A DNA stretch of 42,426 nt from CAYJIX01 sp964370375 (GTDB lineage: Bacteria; Desulfobacterota; Desulfovibrionia; Desulfovibrionales; Desulfovibrionaceae): NCBI GenBank assembly GCA_964370375.1, contig CAYJIX010000015.1, positions 1-42,426 on the forward strand. The letters are read 5' to 3'. Within the stretch, counting starts at the first letter, position 1. Every line of letters starts with the position of its first letter. Below are positions 25,602-34,912 of the stretch, piece by piece. Both the position numbers and the translations under genes were made by a program. Below the pieces are notes generated by a model. That model saw only the letters and a list, made by a program, of their open reading frames with translations. It did no database searches and was not told the DNA's origin.

Positions 25602-26909
25602 CTATAAAATATATTTGCCAAGCTCCGTATCTGCTCGAACATCTGCCAAATGTTCTGTAATATGGTCTTTGTCAATAATTAAGGTGCTGCCAGCCTTTTC
25701 AGGGGCACAGAAGGAAATATCCGTAAGGATTTTTTCCATAATGGTGTGTAGGCGACGCGCCCCGATGTTTTCGTTCTGGGCATTGACTTCGGCAGCAAAG
25801 GCAGCGATTTCGCGCAGGCCCTCGTCTGTAAAGGTGATGTTCACGTTTTCTGTCCCCAGCAGGGCTTCATATTGCCGTGTAAGTGCGTTACTGGGTTCTG
25901 TGAGGATGCGATAAAATTCTTCACGTCCCAAGGATTCAAGCTCGGCACGAAGGGGAAAGCGGCCCTGCAGTTCCGGTATAAGGTCTGCCGGTTTGGACAT
26001 GTGAAAGGCCCCTGCCGCCACAAAGAGCATGTGGTCTGTTTTAACCATGCCGTATTTTGTGTTTACCGTGCTGCCTTCCACAATGGGCAAAAGGTCGCGC
26101 TGTACGCCTTCACGTGATACATCGCCAGACCTGTGCTGTGTGCTGCTGGCAAGCTTGTCTATTTCATCTATAAATACAATGCCCATCTGTTCTACGCGCT
26201 CACGGGCCAGCTCTACTATTTTGTCTTCATCCACAAGCTTTGCCAGCTCGTCCTCCACAAGGTGTGCATGGGCGGCTTTAACTTTTATTTTTCTGCGTTG
26301 TGTTTTGGTTGGAAACATTTTGCCAATGGCGTCTTGCATCTGGGCGCCCATCTGTTCCATGCCGGGCATACCCATAATGCCTATTTGGGGGGCTTGTTGG
26401 CGTACTTCGATTTCTACTTCGCGATCGTCAAGGTGCCCGATACGGAAAAGGTTGCGCAGCTTTTCTTTTGTGCTTTCCCTTGATTCGCTGCTGTTTCCCG
26501 GTAATAAAAGCTCGATGAGTTTGTCTTCTGCGGCAAGTTCTGCTTTTTCGCGAACCTTGGCATTTTCTTCGTTGCGAACCAGGCTGATGCCTATTTCCAT
26601 AAGGTCGCGAATCATGGATTCCACATCACGCCCCACATAGCCCACTTCGGTATATTTTGTGGCTTCAACCTTGATGAAGGGCGCGTGGCACAATTTGGCC
26701 AAACGTCTGGCTATTTCTGTTTTGCCAACGCCTGTGGGGCCCATCATGATGATGTTGCGTGGCGCGATTTCTTCGCGAAGCTCTGCTGGCAGGTGCTGTC
26801 TGCGCCAACGGTTACGCACAGCGATAGCTACCATGCGTTTGGCTTGCTCTTGTCCGATAATATATTTGTCCAGCTCTGCGACAACTTCGCGAGGGGTAAG
26901 TTCGTTCAT
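25602..26909 (-). CDS. hslU: HslU, ATPase subunit of the HslUV protease
   Basis: HslU unfolds substrates and feeds them into the HslV peptidase. The 435-residue protein starts 'MNELTPREVVAELDKYIIGQ', has Walker A at residues 57-64 (GPTGVGKT), Walker B 'VFIDEIDKL', the I domain between them, and the sensor region 'GRFPLRAELESL'. It ends 'LGKYIL', the C-terminal tail that inserts into HslV. The ATG at 26909 is preferred over the in-frame ATG at 26936 because AGGAG lies seven bases before it. hslV is not next to it: the upstream neighbour is hisG, 228 bases away, and thiH converges on the other side. Confidence 0.96.
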   Translation of the reverse strand: MNELTPREVVAELDKYIIGQEQAKRMVAIAVRNRWRRQHLPAELREEIAPRNIIMMGPTGVGKTEIARRLAKLCHAPFIKVEATKYTEVGYVGRDVESMIRDLMEIGISLVRNEENAKVREKAELAAEDKLIELLLPGNSSESRESTKEKLRNLFRIGHLDDREVEIEVRQQAPQIGIMGMPGMEQMGAQMQDAIGKMFPTKTQRRKIKVKAAHAHLVEDELAKLVDEDKIVELARERVEQMGIVFIDEIDKLASSTQHRSGDVSREGVQRDLLPIVEGSTVNTKYGMVKTDHMLFVAAGAFHMSKPADLIPELQGRFPLRAELESLGREEFYRILTEPSNALTRQYEALLGTENVNITFTDEGLREIAAFAAEVNAQNENIGARRLHTIMEKILTDISFCAPEKAGSTLIIDKDHITEHLADVRADTELGKYIL

Positions 26910-27014
26910 GATTAGCTCCTGCTGTGTGAATTTCACAAGGCTTAAGGCGATTTTTTATGAAAAAAGTTGTATTCAACAATAATAGATAGGCTTTGACAAA
27001 AAGCAAGGGCGCGT

Positions 27015-27068
27015 ACAAAAATTTACGCCCTAAGGACGGCTTATCGTTCCCTAGAGCGTAAATTTTGT
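27015..27068. repeat. Inverted repeat between hslU and hisG
   Basis: ACAAAAATTTACGC (27015-27028) and GCGTAAATTTTGT (27056-27068) form a 13-bp stem with one bulged A and a 27-base loop. On the minus strand it is downstream of hisG and could act as a terminator or as a leader structure for hslU. Confidence 0.45.
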
Positions 27069-27136
27069 GAAAGGTGTATGCAAAGCACTGATAGGTCTAA
27101 TGGTATAGCCTGCGATGCAGTATTTTGTTTTGTTTA

Positions 27137-28018
27137 CTAAATAACCTTACTTAGGGCGTATTCTAAAATGCCTTCGGCACCTGCTGCGCGTAAACGAGGA
27201 ATAAGGTCACGAACAAGGCCTGTGCCCACCACTGTTTCCACCGAAAGCCATGTGCTGTCACGCAAAGGAGAAACTGTCGGAGAGTTAAGTGCAGGTAAAA
27301 GGTCTAAAATAGTATTAAGACTGCTTGCAGGGGCGTTGAGCTTAAGGCAGACAAGGGATTCTGCCCTTAATGCTCCTTGCAATAACAGGTCGAGTTGTTC
27401 GATTTTACGCCGTTTTTCTGGATCAGCCCAAGTTTTTTTGTTGGTAATAAGCACGGTGTTGGTGAGTAAAACTTCGGCAATAACACGTAAGCCATGGGCA
27501 CGTATTGTTGTTTCTGTTTCTGTAACTTCCACAATGGCATCTGCCAAGCCTTCTACTACCTTGGCTTCTGTGGCTCCCCAAGAATAATTGATGCTGACCG
27601 GAATGTTACGCTCTTCAAAAAAGCGTGTGCTCACGCCAAGCAATTCTGTGGCTACGCGCTTTCCGGCCAAATCTTCGGGCTTTTGATAGGGGGAATCACC
27701 GGCTACAGCTAAAACCCAGCGAGCTGGGCGGTTGGATACCTTTGAATAGACAAGGTCGCTGACAATATGCACATCTGTTTTGCTTTCCAGAACCCAATCT
27801 TTGCCTGAGAGGCCTACATCAAGGATGCCGTCTTGAATATAATGAGGTATTTCTTGCACGCGGCACAAGCGCGCGGTGATTTCAGGGTCATTGATTTCGG
27901 GGAAATAGTTACGTGCATGGGTGCGAATTTTCCAGCCGGCACGTTCAAAAAGGTCTAAGGTGGCAGATTCTAAAGAGCCCTTGGGAAGGCCTAGCTTGAT
28001 AAGAGGTGCTTGTGTCAT
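27137..28018 (-). CDS. hisG: ATP phosphoribosyltransferase (long form)
   Basis: HisG joins ATP and PRPP in the first step of histidine synthesis. The 293-residue protein is the long HisG_L form: two periplasmic-binding-like catalytic subdomains ('LGLPKGSLESATLDLFERAG', 'YIQDGILDVGLSGKDWVLE', and the PRPP-binding region 'ADAIVEVTETETTIRAHGLRV') plus a C-terminal ACT-like regulatory domain of about 75 residues that binds histidine for feedback inhibition. It therefore does not need HisZ. The gene follows hisI on the same strand after 75 bases and probably shares a transcript. Confidence 0.96.
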   Translation of the reverse strand: MTQAPLIKLGLPKGSLESATLDLFERAGWKIRTHARNYFPEINDPEITARLCRVQEIPHYIQDGILDVGLSGKDWVLESKTDVHIVSDLVYSKVSNRPARWVLAVAGDSPYQKPEDLAGKRVATELLGVSTRFFEERNIPVSINYSWGATEAKVVEGLADAIVEVTETETTIRAHGLRVIAEVLLTNTVLITNKKTWADPEKRRKIEQLDLLLQGALRAESLVCLKLNAPASSLNTILDLLPALNSPTVSPLRDSTWLSVETVVGTGLVRDLIPRLRAAGAEGILEYALSKVI

Positions 28019-28093
28019 GGTATACCTAAACGGGTTAATGGTGTTATGAGAACGAACGGGGTGGACCTTGATAACTGTTTTGCCTTTGCAGGT

Positions 28094-28444
28094 TTAGTGC
28101 GGATACAATTCTGTTATTGTGCCGTCGCACAGCTCACGATAAAAACAGCTGCGTGCCCCTGTGTGGCAGGCAGCTCCGCCTATTTGTTCAATGCGCAATA
28201 CCACGGCGTCAGAGTCACAATCAAGGCGGATTGATATAATTTTTTGAATGTTGCCGGATGTGCCCCCTTTGTGCCAAAGGCATTTGCGACTGCGGCTGTA
28301 ATAGTGGGCTTCGCCTGTGGCTAGGGTTTTTTCCCAGGCTTCCTCGTTCATCCAGGCGAGCATGAGCACTTCGCCTGTAACATGGTCTTGCGCTACGGCA
28401 GCAATCAAGCCGTTGCTTTTGGAAAAATCAGGTGTAAAATCCAT
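28094..28444 (-). CDS. hisI: Phosphoribosyl-AMP cyclohydrolase
   Basis: HisI opens the purine ring of phosphoribosyl-AMP, the third step of histidine synthesis. The 116-residue single-domain protein (no HisE fusion) has 'YYSRSRKCLWHKGGTSGN', the magnesium-binding Asp75, Asp77 and Asp79 (DCDSD), and the zinc cysteines Cys93 and Cys100 ('CHTGARSC') with Cys76. The ATG at 28444 has GAGGA six to seven bases upstream, better than the ATG at 28492. hisG follows after 75 bases. Confidence 0.95.
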   Translation of the reverse strand: MDFTPDFSKSNGLIAAVAQDHVTGEVLMLAWMNEEAWEKTLATGEAHYYSRSRKCLWHKGGTSGNIQKIISIRLDCDSDAVVLRIEQIGGAACHTGARSCFYRELCDGTITELYPH

Positions 28445-28483
28445 GCAGTCCTCAATACATACATTATATGACAATATCGTGTC

Positions 28484-28508
28484 ACAGCGCACAAAATGTG
28501 TGCGCTGT
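28484..28508. repeat. Perfect 10-bp hairpin upstream of hisI
   Basis: ACAGCGCACA (28484-28493) and TGTGCGCTGT (28499-28508) form a GC-rich stem with a 5-base loop, about 40 bases before hisI. On the minus strand it directly follows the dapA terminator. It could be part of that terminator or of a hisI leader. Confidence 0.55.
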
Positions 28509-28518
28509 CTTTGTTACA

Positions 28519-28556
28519 AAAGGGAGCGAGCCGAAAAACATTGTGGCGCTCCCTTT
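28519..28556 (-). terminator. Terminator of dapA
   Basis: AAAGGGAGCG and CGCTCCCTTT form a 10-bp stem (28519-28528 and 28547-28556) with an 18-base loop. On the minus strand it is followed by TTTTGT, and it lies 55 bases after the dapA stop. Confidence 0.7.
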
Positions 28557-28610
28557 AAAATGTCAAAAACCATACGCCAGCCATTGCGTTTGCCGGCGTA
28601 CAGCCTTTGC

Positions 28611-29489
28611 TTATATAAGCTTTGCGTCGCTAAGAGCCGTGCGCAGCTTTTCAAGGTTTGCAGGTTGCAGAGGAACAAGGGGGAGGCGGAACTCAAGCTC
28701 CATTAACCCCATAAGGGCAAGGGCAGTTTTAACAGGGATGGGGTTGGTTTCATAGAACATGGCCCTGTCAAGCGGTGCAAGAGCATAATGCAGGCGGCGA
28801 GCTTCCTCAAGGTTGCCTTTGAAAAAGGCATTGCATTGTTCGGCAACCATGGCCGGCGCAATGTTGGATGTGACTGAAATCACACCTGCCCCGCCAATAG
28901 AAAGGATAGGCAATACGGTAAAATCGTCACCTGACAAGATGCTGATCTTGCCGTTACATTGTTCAAATACGTCGGATATTTGAATAAGGTCTGCCGTTGC
29001 TTCTTTGATACCAACAACATCAGGCACTTCGCGCACAAGACGAGCCACTGTGGGGGGCAACATGTTGCACCCTGTGCGGCCCGGCACATTGTATAAAATA
29101 GTAGGGATGGATACTTCGTCAGCAATAGCTTTAAAGTGTTGGAACAAGCCTTCTTGCGTGGGTTTGTTGTAATAGGGGGTGATGTGCAGAACAGCATCTG
29201 CGCCCACGTTTTTGGCAAACTTTGTCAAGCGGATAGCTTCAAGGGTATTGTTAGAGCCTGCGCCTGCAATAACGGGCACGCGTCCTTTGACTTGATCAAC
29301 GCAAATTCGGATAACTTCCTCATGCTCTTCATGGCTTAACGTGGCAGATTCCCCAGTGGTGCCACAGGGGACAACGCCATGGATTCCTTGAGTTATTTGC
29401 CATTCAATAAACTCGCGATACTTTTCTGTATCAATGTGACCATTTTTGAATGGGGTCACTAGTGCTGTAAAAGCTCCTTGAAATTGCAT
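28611..29489 (-). CDS. dapA: 4-hydroxy-tetrahydrodipicolinate synthase
   Basis: DapA condenses pyruvate and aspartate semialdehyde, committing carbon to lysine and to diaminopimelate of peptidoglycan. The 292-residue TIM-barrel protein has 'GTTGES' (Thr44, Thr45), Tyr107, Tyr133 and Arg138 in 'YNVPGRTG', and the Schiff-base Lys162 in 'VGIKEAT'. The ATG at 29489, with GGAGG six bases upstream, gives the usual N-terminus 'FQGAFTALVTPF'; the ATG at 29558 does not. A terminator follows, so it is probably monocistronic. Confidence 0.97.
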   Translation of the reverse strand: MQFQGAFTALVTPFKNGHIDTEKYREFIEWQITQGIHGVVPCGTTGESATLSHEEHEEVIRICVDQVKGRVPVIAGAGSNNTLEAIRLTKFAKNVGADAVLHITPYYNKPTQEGLFQHFKAIADEVSIPTILYNVPGRTGCNMLPPTVARLVREVPDVVGIKEATADLIQISDVFEQCNGKISILSGDDFTVLPILSIGGAGVISVTSNIAPAMVAEQCNAFFKGNLEEARRLHYALAPLDRAMFYETNPIPVKTALALMGLMELEFRLPLVPLQPANLEKLRTALSDAKLI

Positions 29490-29672
29490 ACGGCCTCCTT
29501 TTCCTAGGCACAAACAAATAGAGCCGTAATGTACGACTGCTTTAAGAAAAAATAGCATGAACTTTTTTGAGCGTCAAAGGGGTAAAGGCTAAAAAGTACC
29601 GCAATTTTTTTGCAACATATGGTGTAATGCCGAGCTCAGGCTACAGAAGTGCGTTTGAGATAGTTTTTGTGT

Positions 29673-31094
29673 TTATGAAGATGAAGGAATTTTTTCATGA
29701 GAAGATGTTTGCATAAGCTCATTGGGGGTGGTGTTTTGAAAAAAACGAACAAGCAGCTCTCTGCGGTTGCGAGATTGGGTTTTTCGTAAAAGCTGGCGGA
29801 TATGAACCTTGAGCGTGTTGGCAGAAATAAACAATGTAGCACAGATAGCTTCGGTATCAAGGCCATCAACCATAAGAGTGAGCACTTCTTTTTCTCGAGG
29901 AGAAAGGTTGTATGGCGCAACAAATTGGTCTAATTGTGTTGTCGTGCGCTCATCAGGTGCGATTTTTGTTTTTTCAGGCTGTTGGGGTTTGTGTAGGGCA
30001 AGGTGGTCTGATATTTGGGTTTGATCGTACACCCAGTAGATCATAAATCCTACTGAAAAGAGCAAGACAACGCCAAGCAAAAGATACGGTGTGTTTGGTG
30101 AAGCCAAAGCGCTGCTTCGATAAAGTATTATGGTGATGGCCCCCTGTAAAACCTGTACAAATCCAGGATGGGCCCATTTTAACGTGGTGTTTTCTTGAGC
30201 GCGGGAAAGCACAAGGGCAAGACAAACATAAATACCTGAATGGATGGTAAGTTCCAATGCGTAGATCATGCGGTAAGCAACAAGAACATTGATTTCTGTT
30301 TGGCCTATGGCAACGCTGGTTATAAGGGCTAACAACAAGATGGTAATCAAAATAGCAGTGGTTTGGACCGTGCGACGATCAAACAAAAACCCTGCCAATG
30401 GATACCCTATCCAAACGATCATTTGAACAGGGTTGATTAAAGAAAAGTCAACGAGTTGTTCACGATAAAACAAAATGTCCAGCAGCGTGCTAAACACAAA
30501 CAGCAACGCACTTACCAAGACAATAGCGCCAAGCCTTATTTGCATTCCAGGAAAAGGAGAGCTTGGCTTTACCGTTGTGGGTTTGTGGAGCTGAGCCATG
30601 CTCGCAAAAAGGGCGAATGGGGCTAAAAGCCACGTGAGCAGCCCTCCGTCAAGATTTTGGAGCGTCAGCAGCAAAAAAACCCACAACCCATTGCCCAAAG
30701 CCAAAGCCACACCAAGCATTAAGCCGGGGTAGTGTGCCTCGCGCATGAGCTGTCGCAACATGGCAGGAAACAAAAGGCCTGAAATAAAAGCTGAGGTAAA
30801 ATAGCCGGATAAAGGAAGAAGGTTTTGGGACACCGCAGCGCTTGTGATGACTCCCCCAAGGCCTAGGGCTAGGGTCACAATGGTCGTTAGCCACGCTGTT
30901 TGGCGTAAAACACGAGGAGTGACCAGGGTGGCAAAAATACCGCATAAAACACCAAGCATAGTAAAATCAAGTACAGACAATAAAGGAGTATCGTCAGTAA
31001 TCGGCGGTATGGCCGTTGCACTGGCGTATCCAATGGTGAAAAACAAGCTGAGTCCCAGTAATGGGGCTCCTGTTTGGCAAAGTATACGTATCAT
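29673..31094 (-). CDS. Membrane-spanning LuxR-type transcriptional regulator
   Basis: The 473-residue protein has about twelve hydrophobic segments between residues 8 and 360, resembling an MFS-like bundle. A polar linker follows, then a C-terminal LuxR/GerE HTH (residues 396-455): 'NLSPREKEVLTLMVDGL', 'EAICATLFISANTLKVHIRQLLRKT'. The HTH would lie on the cytoplasmic side. Related membrane-tethered LuxR proteins occur in several anaerobes, with mostly unknown signals. No transporter or sensor motif that would name a ligand is visible. It is a single gene between dapA and the Lon-like gene; no close target gene is suggested by context. Confidence 0.88.
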   Translation of the reverse strand: MIRILCQTGAPLLGLSLFFTIGYASATAIPPITDDTPLLSVLDFTMLGVLCGIFATLVTPRVLRQTAWLTTIVTLALGLGGVITSAAVSQNLLPLSGYFTSAFISGLLFPAMLRQLMREAHYPGLMLGVALALGNGLWVFLLLTLQNLDGGLLTWLLAPFALFASMAQLHKPTTVKPSSPFPGMQIRLGAIVLVSALLFVFSTLLDILFYREQLVDFSLINPVQMIVWIGYPLAGFLFDRRTVQTTAILITILLLALITSVAIGQTEINVLVAYRMIYALELTIHSGIYVCLALVLSRAQENTTLKWAHPGFVQVLQGAITIILYRSSALASPNTPYLLLGVVLLFSVGFMIYWVYDQTQISDHLALHKPQQPEKTKIAPDERTTTQLDQFVAPYNLSPREKEVLTLMVDGLDTEAICATLFISANTLKVHIRQLLRKTQSRNRRELLVRFFQNTTPNELMQTSSHEKIPSSS

Positions 31095-31252
31095 GGTTGC
31101 CGTACTTGCCTTGTGACAACAAATGCATAGGGTGCTAGCAGTTGTTTGCTGTTACAGGCGTGTGTGTTTGTTGTGTTTGATGTAAAACCCTTGTGGGTTT
31201 AGTGCGCTCCCTTCACCTGTTCATGGCTTGCTTGCCGTTTGGACGTATTGAA

Positions 31253-33700
31253 TTATTGCTTTGCTTTACCCCTTGGGCGGCGAAGTGGTTTGCTGTAAGC
31301 ATGATCAGCCAGTCTGCCCATTTCGTGCAGGCGTTGATCAACAAGGGCGTACAGCGACCCCTTGCTAAAGCTTCCGTTTTTAAGCTGTCGTCCTGCAGTC
31401 ATGCCTGTGAGCAGCTCAAGGGCTTCGTTAATGTGGTTGACAGGATAGATTGCAAAAAGCCCGTTGCTCACTGCCTCTACAATTTCGGGTGGAAGCATGA
31501 GGTGGTCTACATTGTCGTAGGGGATGATGACGCCTTGTTGTCCGCTTAGTCCGCGGCGTTTACAAACATTGAAAAAACCTTCTATTTTACGCGAAACACC
31601 GCCTACAGCCATGATTTGTCCGGACTGGCTCACAGCACCTGTGAAGGCTAAGGATAGGCGCAAGGGAACCTCGGAAATAGCAGACAACAGGGCCGCTAAT
31701 TCAGCACCTGACGCAGAGTCACCTTCAACGCCTGCATAGTTTTGCTCAAAACACAAACTTCCCGTAAGCACCAAAGGTTTATTGCGAGCAAATTGATCCA
31801 CAAGATAACTTTTAAGAATCAACATGGCCTTGGTGTGGATGGGGCCACCAAGCTCTGCTTCACGTTCAAGGTCAATGATACCGCCGTGACCAACTCCTAC
31901 TGTACAGGAAATTTGATGGGGAAGGCCAAATTCAAAATCCCCATACCATGTGACGCTAAGTCCATTAACTCTGCCTACAGCTTCACCGCTTGTGCGCACC
32001 TTGATCATTTCGCGATCGTATTCTTCCATGTACAGCTCTTCTACAAGGCTGGCCCTATATTTTCGGTCATCTAGCGCGGCATTTAAGTGTTGTCTTTCCA
32101 CAGCCGTGGCGTTGTCGCGACGAGCTAGGGCTGTTGCCTCAATCATAACATCTTTGAGTACCGGAAACATGAGCGATAGCTTGCGTTGGTCATCTATAAG
32201 GCGTGAACCGTGTTCAACAAGGCCTGCAAGGGCTTCTTTGGTAAATGTTAAAAGCTTGGCTTCGTCAATGATGCGGGCCAAACGCACAAGCCATGCCCGA
32301 ATGGTGCTGGCGGTGCGTTCTGTGGTTGTGCTCATGTGCGCTTTTATTTTGAACAGCTTAAAAAATCGTGGATCATGGACAAGTAGGGTTTCGTACAGGC
32401 CTTCATCGCCAACAAGGATCACTTTAAGTCGCAGGGGCAGAGCTTCAGGCTCAATTCCCTTGGTGCGCGCCATTTCCGGCCCGTCGGTGTTTTCTTCAAA
32501 CCTGGCAAAGCCGGAACGAAGGGCGCGCAAAAGCCCTTCCCATGCTTGGGGGTGTTGCAAAATGTCTTCCACGTTGATGACTAAAAAACCGCCATTGGCC
32601 TTGTGTAAAGACCCTGCTTTTATAAGTGTAAAATCGGTTACCAGAGCCCCCATTTCTGATTCGCGTTCAATGTTGCCCAGAAGATTGCTGCTTGTTGGGT
32701 GTGATTCTACAATAACAGGGGCTCCGCGCTGTTGGGAATTGTCTACAAAAACATTCACGTCATAACGGCTGGATTCGTCGCTAACAGGCCCATCCAGTAA
32801 CAGATGTCCTGTTTGTGGCGGCTGATCGCGGGACAAAAAATAATCAGGATTTTCCAATATATCGTTTTGTAGAGCACTAAAAAATTGCTGTAATCCTTCG
32901 TTATCAGGGTCAATCTTGGTCGTGCGCTCAATAACAGGGCGCAGCACAGCTTCCAAAACCTCAGCTACAGCTTCACGGTCAAGGCCGCGCTCGTCTGAGC
33001 GAAGCACTTGTTCGGCACTGTTGAGTTTGCGTACCATGCCGGACATGGTGCGCAGTAAAAGATCGCTTTTTTGTTTAAAACCTTGCTTTATGCCACTGTC
33101 CAGTCGTTCAAATTCTTCCTCATTGATGCGCTTGCCTTCTACAAGTGGGTAAAGGGTCAAGGATCCTTGTTCATCCATGTCAAGGTTAAAACCGTGACCC
33201 ACAGCCATTTTGTTCATTTCGCGTAAAAGCTTGGAACGGGTTTTATGGAATTTATCTTGAATTTCACCGCGCCGTTTGACAAAGGTGTTGTTCTCAAGAA
33301 GTGATGGCAGCTCTTTACGGACGGCTTGCAGAGCTTTTGCCAAAACAGCACGAAACTTACGTCCTTGCCCTGCCGGCAAGGTGATAAGTTTTGGTTTGTC
33401 CGGTTCTTCAAAATTGTTAACGTATAACAGATCAGGTGGAGCGTCTGCTTTAGCTGCACGCGGTGTTAAAAATTCACGCAGCATATACGTGCGTCCAAGG
33501 TTAGGACTGCCTGAAAGGTAGACATTGTAACCTTGGTCTTCAATTTGTAAGGCAAGCTCCAAAGCCTTGAGCGCGCGCGGCTGAGGCAAGGGGCGACGGG
33601 TTCCGCTACGTGGAATGTGATCACTGTTTTGCCATGGGATACGTTCCGCAGGGCATGTTGCACATAAGTTTGATGGGGAAAGAGCTTTTATTTTAGGCAT
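31253..33700 (-). CDS. Lon-related ATP-dependent protease (S16 family)
   Basis: The 815-residue protein has an N-terminal AAA-like part and a C-terminal Lon protease domain. The P-loop reads 'SGSPNLGRTYML', with Arg in place of the usual Lys, as I recall for this Lon-like (LonH/YcbZ-related) group. A coiled stretch lies around residues 130-260. The protease domain has Ser662 in 'EGDSASGAEL' and Lys705 in 'GGVSRKIEGF', spaced 43 residues, exactly as the Ser679-Lys722 dyad of E. coli Lon. A cytoplasmic protein quality-control role is inferred; no substrate is known. The gene stands alone between the LuxR regulator and hemC. Confidence 0.9.
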   Translation of the reverse strand: MPKIKALSPSNLCATCPAERIPWQNSDHIPRSGTRRPLPQPRALKALELALQIEDQGYNVYLSGSPNLGRTYMLREFLTPRAAKADAPPDLLYVNNFEEPDKPKLITLPAGQGRKFRAVLAKALQAVRKELPSLLENNTFVKRRGEIQDKFHKTRSKLLREMNKMAVGHGFNLDMDEQGSLTLYPLVEGKRINEEEFERLDSGIKQGFKQKSDLLLRTMSGMVRKLNSAEQVLRSDERGLDREAVAEVLEAVLRPVIERTTKIDPDNEGLQQFFSALQNDILENPDYFLSRDQPPQTGHLLLDGPVSDESSRYDVNVFVDNSQQRGAPVIVESHPTSSNLLGNIERESEMGALVTDFTLIKAGSLHKANGGFLVINVEDILQHPQAWEGLLRALRSGFARFEENTDGPEMARTKGIEPEALPLRLKVILVGDEGLYETLLVHDPRFFKLFKIKAHMSTTTERTASTIRAWLVRLARIIDEAKLLTFTKEALAGLVEHGSRLIDDQRKLSLMFPVLKDVMIEATALARRDNATAVERQHLNAALDDRKYRASLVEELYMEEYDREMIKVRTSGEAVGRVNGLSVTWYGDFEFGLPHQISCTVGVGHGGIIDLEREAELGGPIHTKAMLILKSYLVDQFARNKPLVLTGSLCFEQNYAGVEGDSASGAELAALLSAISEVPLRLSLAFTGAVSQSGQIMAVGGVSRKIEGFFNVCKRRGLSGQQGVIIPYDNVDHLMLPPEIVEAVSNGLFAIYPVNHINEALELLTGMTAGRQLKNGSFSKGSLYALVDQRLHEMGRLADHAYSKPLRRPRGKAKQ

Positions 33701-33833
33701 AACATACTACTTGTTGTAAGATGTCTGGAACACGAAACGTTGATACACAACCTACATCATAAAAAAAGAGAACACCATAAAAATAACAAGGCGATAACAC
33801 AGAATTCAGACTAAAAGGGGTGAGGTTGTATCC

Positions 33834-34772
33834 CTACTTAACCTCATACACTTCTTGTAAGATTTCCTTGCCACCTGCCTCAAACACTTCTTTTGCCAAG
33901 GCAAGTCCAATTTCGGACGCGTGTTCTCGCAACCCCGTAATGGTGCGTCGTAGCACTTTTGTACCGTCCACGCTGGCCACAAGCCCTTCAAGGGTAAAAG
34001 ACGTGGTGTCAAGCATGACAGCGTGACCGCCAATGGGGATTTGGCAACCCCCGTCAAGGCCCGCCAAAAAGCTACGTTCTGCTTCAACACATACGCGAGT
34101 GTCTGCGTGATCTAAAAACGCTATGGCCTCTTTAAGGTCGCTGCGTTCAGCCATGTATTCGATACCCAAGGCGCCTTGCCCTGCGGCAGGAATAAAATTT
34201 GGTTGCTCTAAACGCTCCTCAAAAGGAAGGGTAATGTTAAGGCGTTTCATGCCGGCCGCTGCCATGATAATGGCGGAAAACTGCCCTTCTTCAAGTTTGC
34301 GCAGGCGTGTATCCACGTTGCCACGCAGCGACATAACGGTAAGATCTGGGCGAAGACGCAACACCTGAGCTTGGCGGCGCAAGCTGCTTGTGCCCACAAC
34401 GGCTCCTGCAGGCAAAGAGCTTAACGAGGGCCACTTGTACGAAAGGAAAAGGTCCGCAGAATCTTCTCGACACGGCATGGCTCCAAGGGTCAGCCCTTCG
34501 GGTAGCACCATGGGGACATCTTTCATGCTGTGTACGGCAAGGTCTGCCTTGCCTGTTAAAAGGGCGTCTTCAATCTCTTTAACAAACAGGCCTTTGCCTC
34601 CAACCTTGGACAAGGGCACATCTAAAATAATATCCCCGCGCGTTTTAATGACGTTCAGATCCACAGAAAGGTTTGTATAGCGTGTCAGAAGTGCGTTTTT
34701 GACAAATTCTGCTTGCCAGAGAGCTAGCCTGCTTCCTCTGGTGGCAATGGTTATGTGGCGAAGAGATTTCAT
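33834..34772 (-). CDS. hemC: Porphobilinogen deaminase (hydroxymethylbilane synthase)
   Basis: HemC polymerises four porphobilinogens to hydroxymethylbilane, in the route to siroheme and heme. The 312-residue protein has 'IATRGSRLALWQA', 'VKTRGD'-like 'IKTRGDIILDVPLSKVGGKGLFVKEIE' (split around residues 43-69), Asp85 in 'HSMKDVP', and Cys243 in 'LDGGCQIPIGGH', which carries the dipyrromethane cofactor (Cys242 in E. coli). The length is normal. Siroheme is needed for dissimilatory sulfite reductase in this lineage. It lies 140 bases downstream of the FmdB pair. Confidence 0.97.
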   Translation of the reverse strand: MKSLRHITIATRGSRLALWQAEFVKNALLTRYTNLSVDLNVIKTRGDIILDVPLSKVGGKGLFVKEIEDALLTGKADLAVHSMKDVPMVLPEGLTLGAMPCREDSADLFLSYKWPSLSSLPAGAVVGTSSLRRQAQVLRLRPDLTVMSLRGNVDTRLRKLEEGQFSAIIMAAAGMKRLNITLPFEERLEQPNFIPAAGQGALGIEYMAERSDLKEAIAFLDHADTRVCVEAERSFLAGLDGGCQIPIGGHAVMLDTTSFTLEGLVASVDGTKVLRRTITGLREHASEIGLALAKEVFEAGGKEILQEVYEVK

Positions 34773-34912
34773 GCTAATCCTATTGCTGCCTGCATCATGG
34801 GCAGGGGGCGGCGTTCAATGTGTTTCTAAAAAAAGCGCATGGTCATGTTTGTCTTGTACAGAGATCGTTTATGGAGCGCTTTTGTTGTACGACCTTGGCA
34901 ACGTAAAGGGCA

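Noticed and set aside
26029..26640. 203-residue open frame on the + strand
   Set aside because: Antisense to hslU, low-complexity Ser/Arg composition and no ribosome site.
31950..32765. 271-residue open frame on the + strand
   Set aside because: It lies wholly antisense to the Lon-like protease gene and is Ser/Arg-rich with no domain, as expected of a shadow frame.
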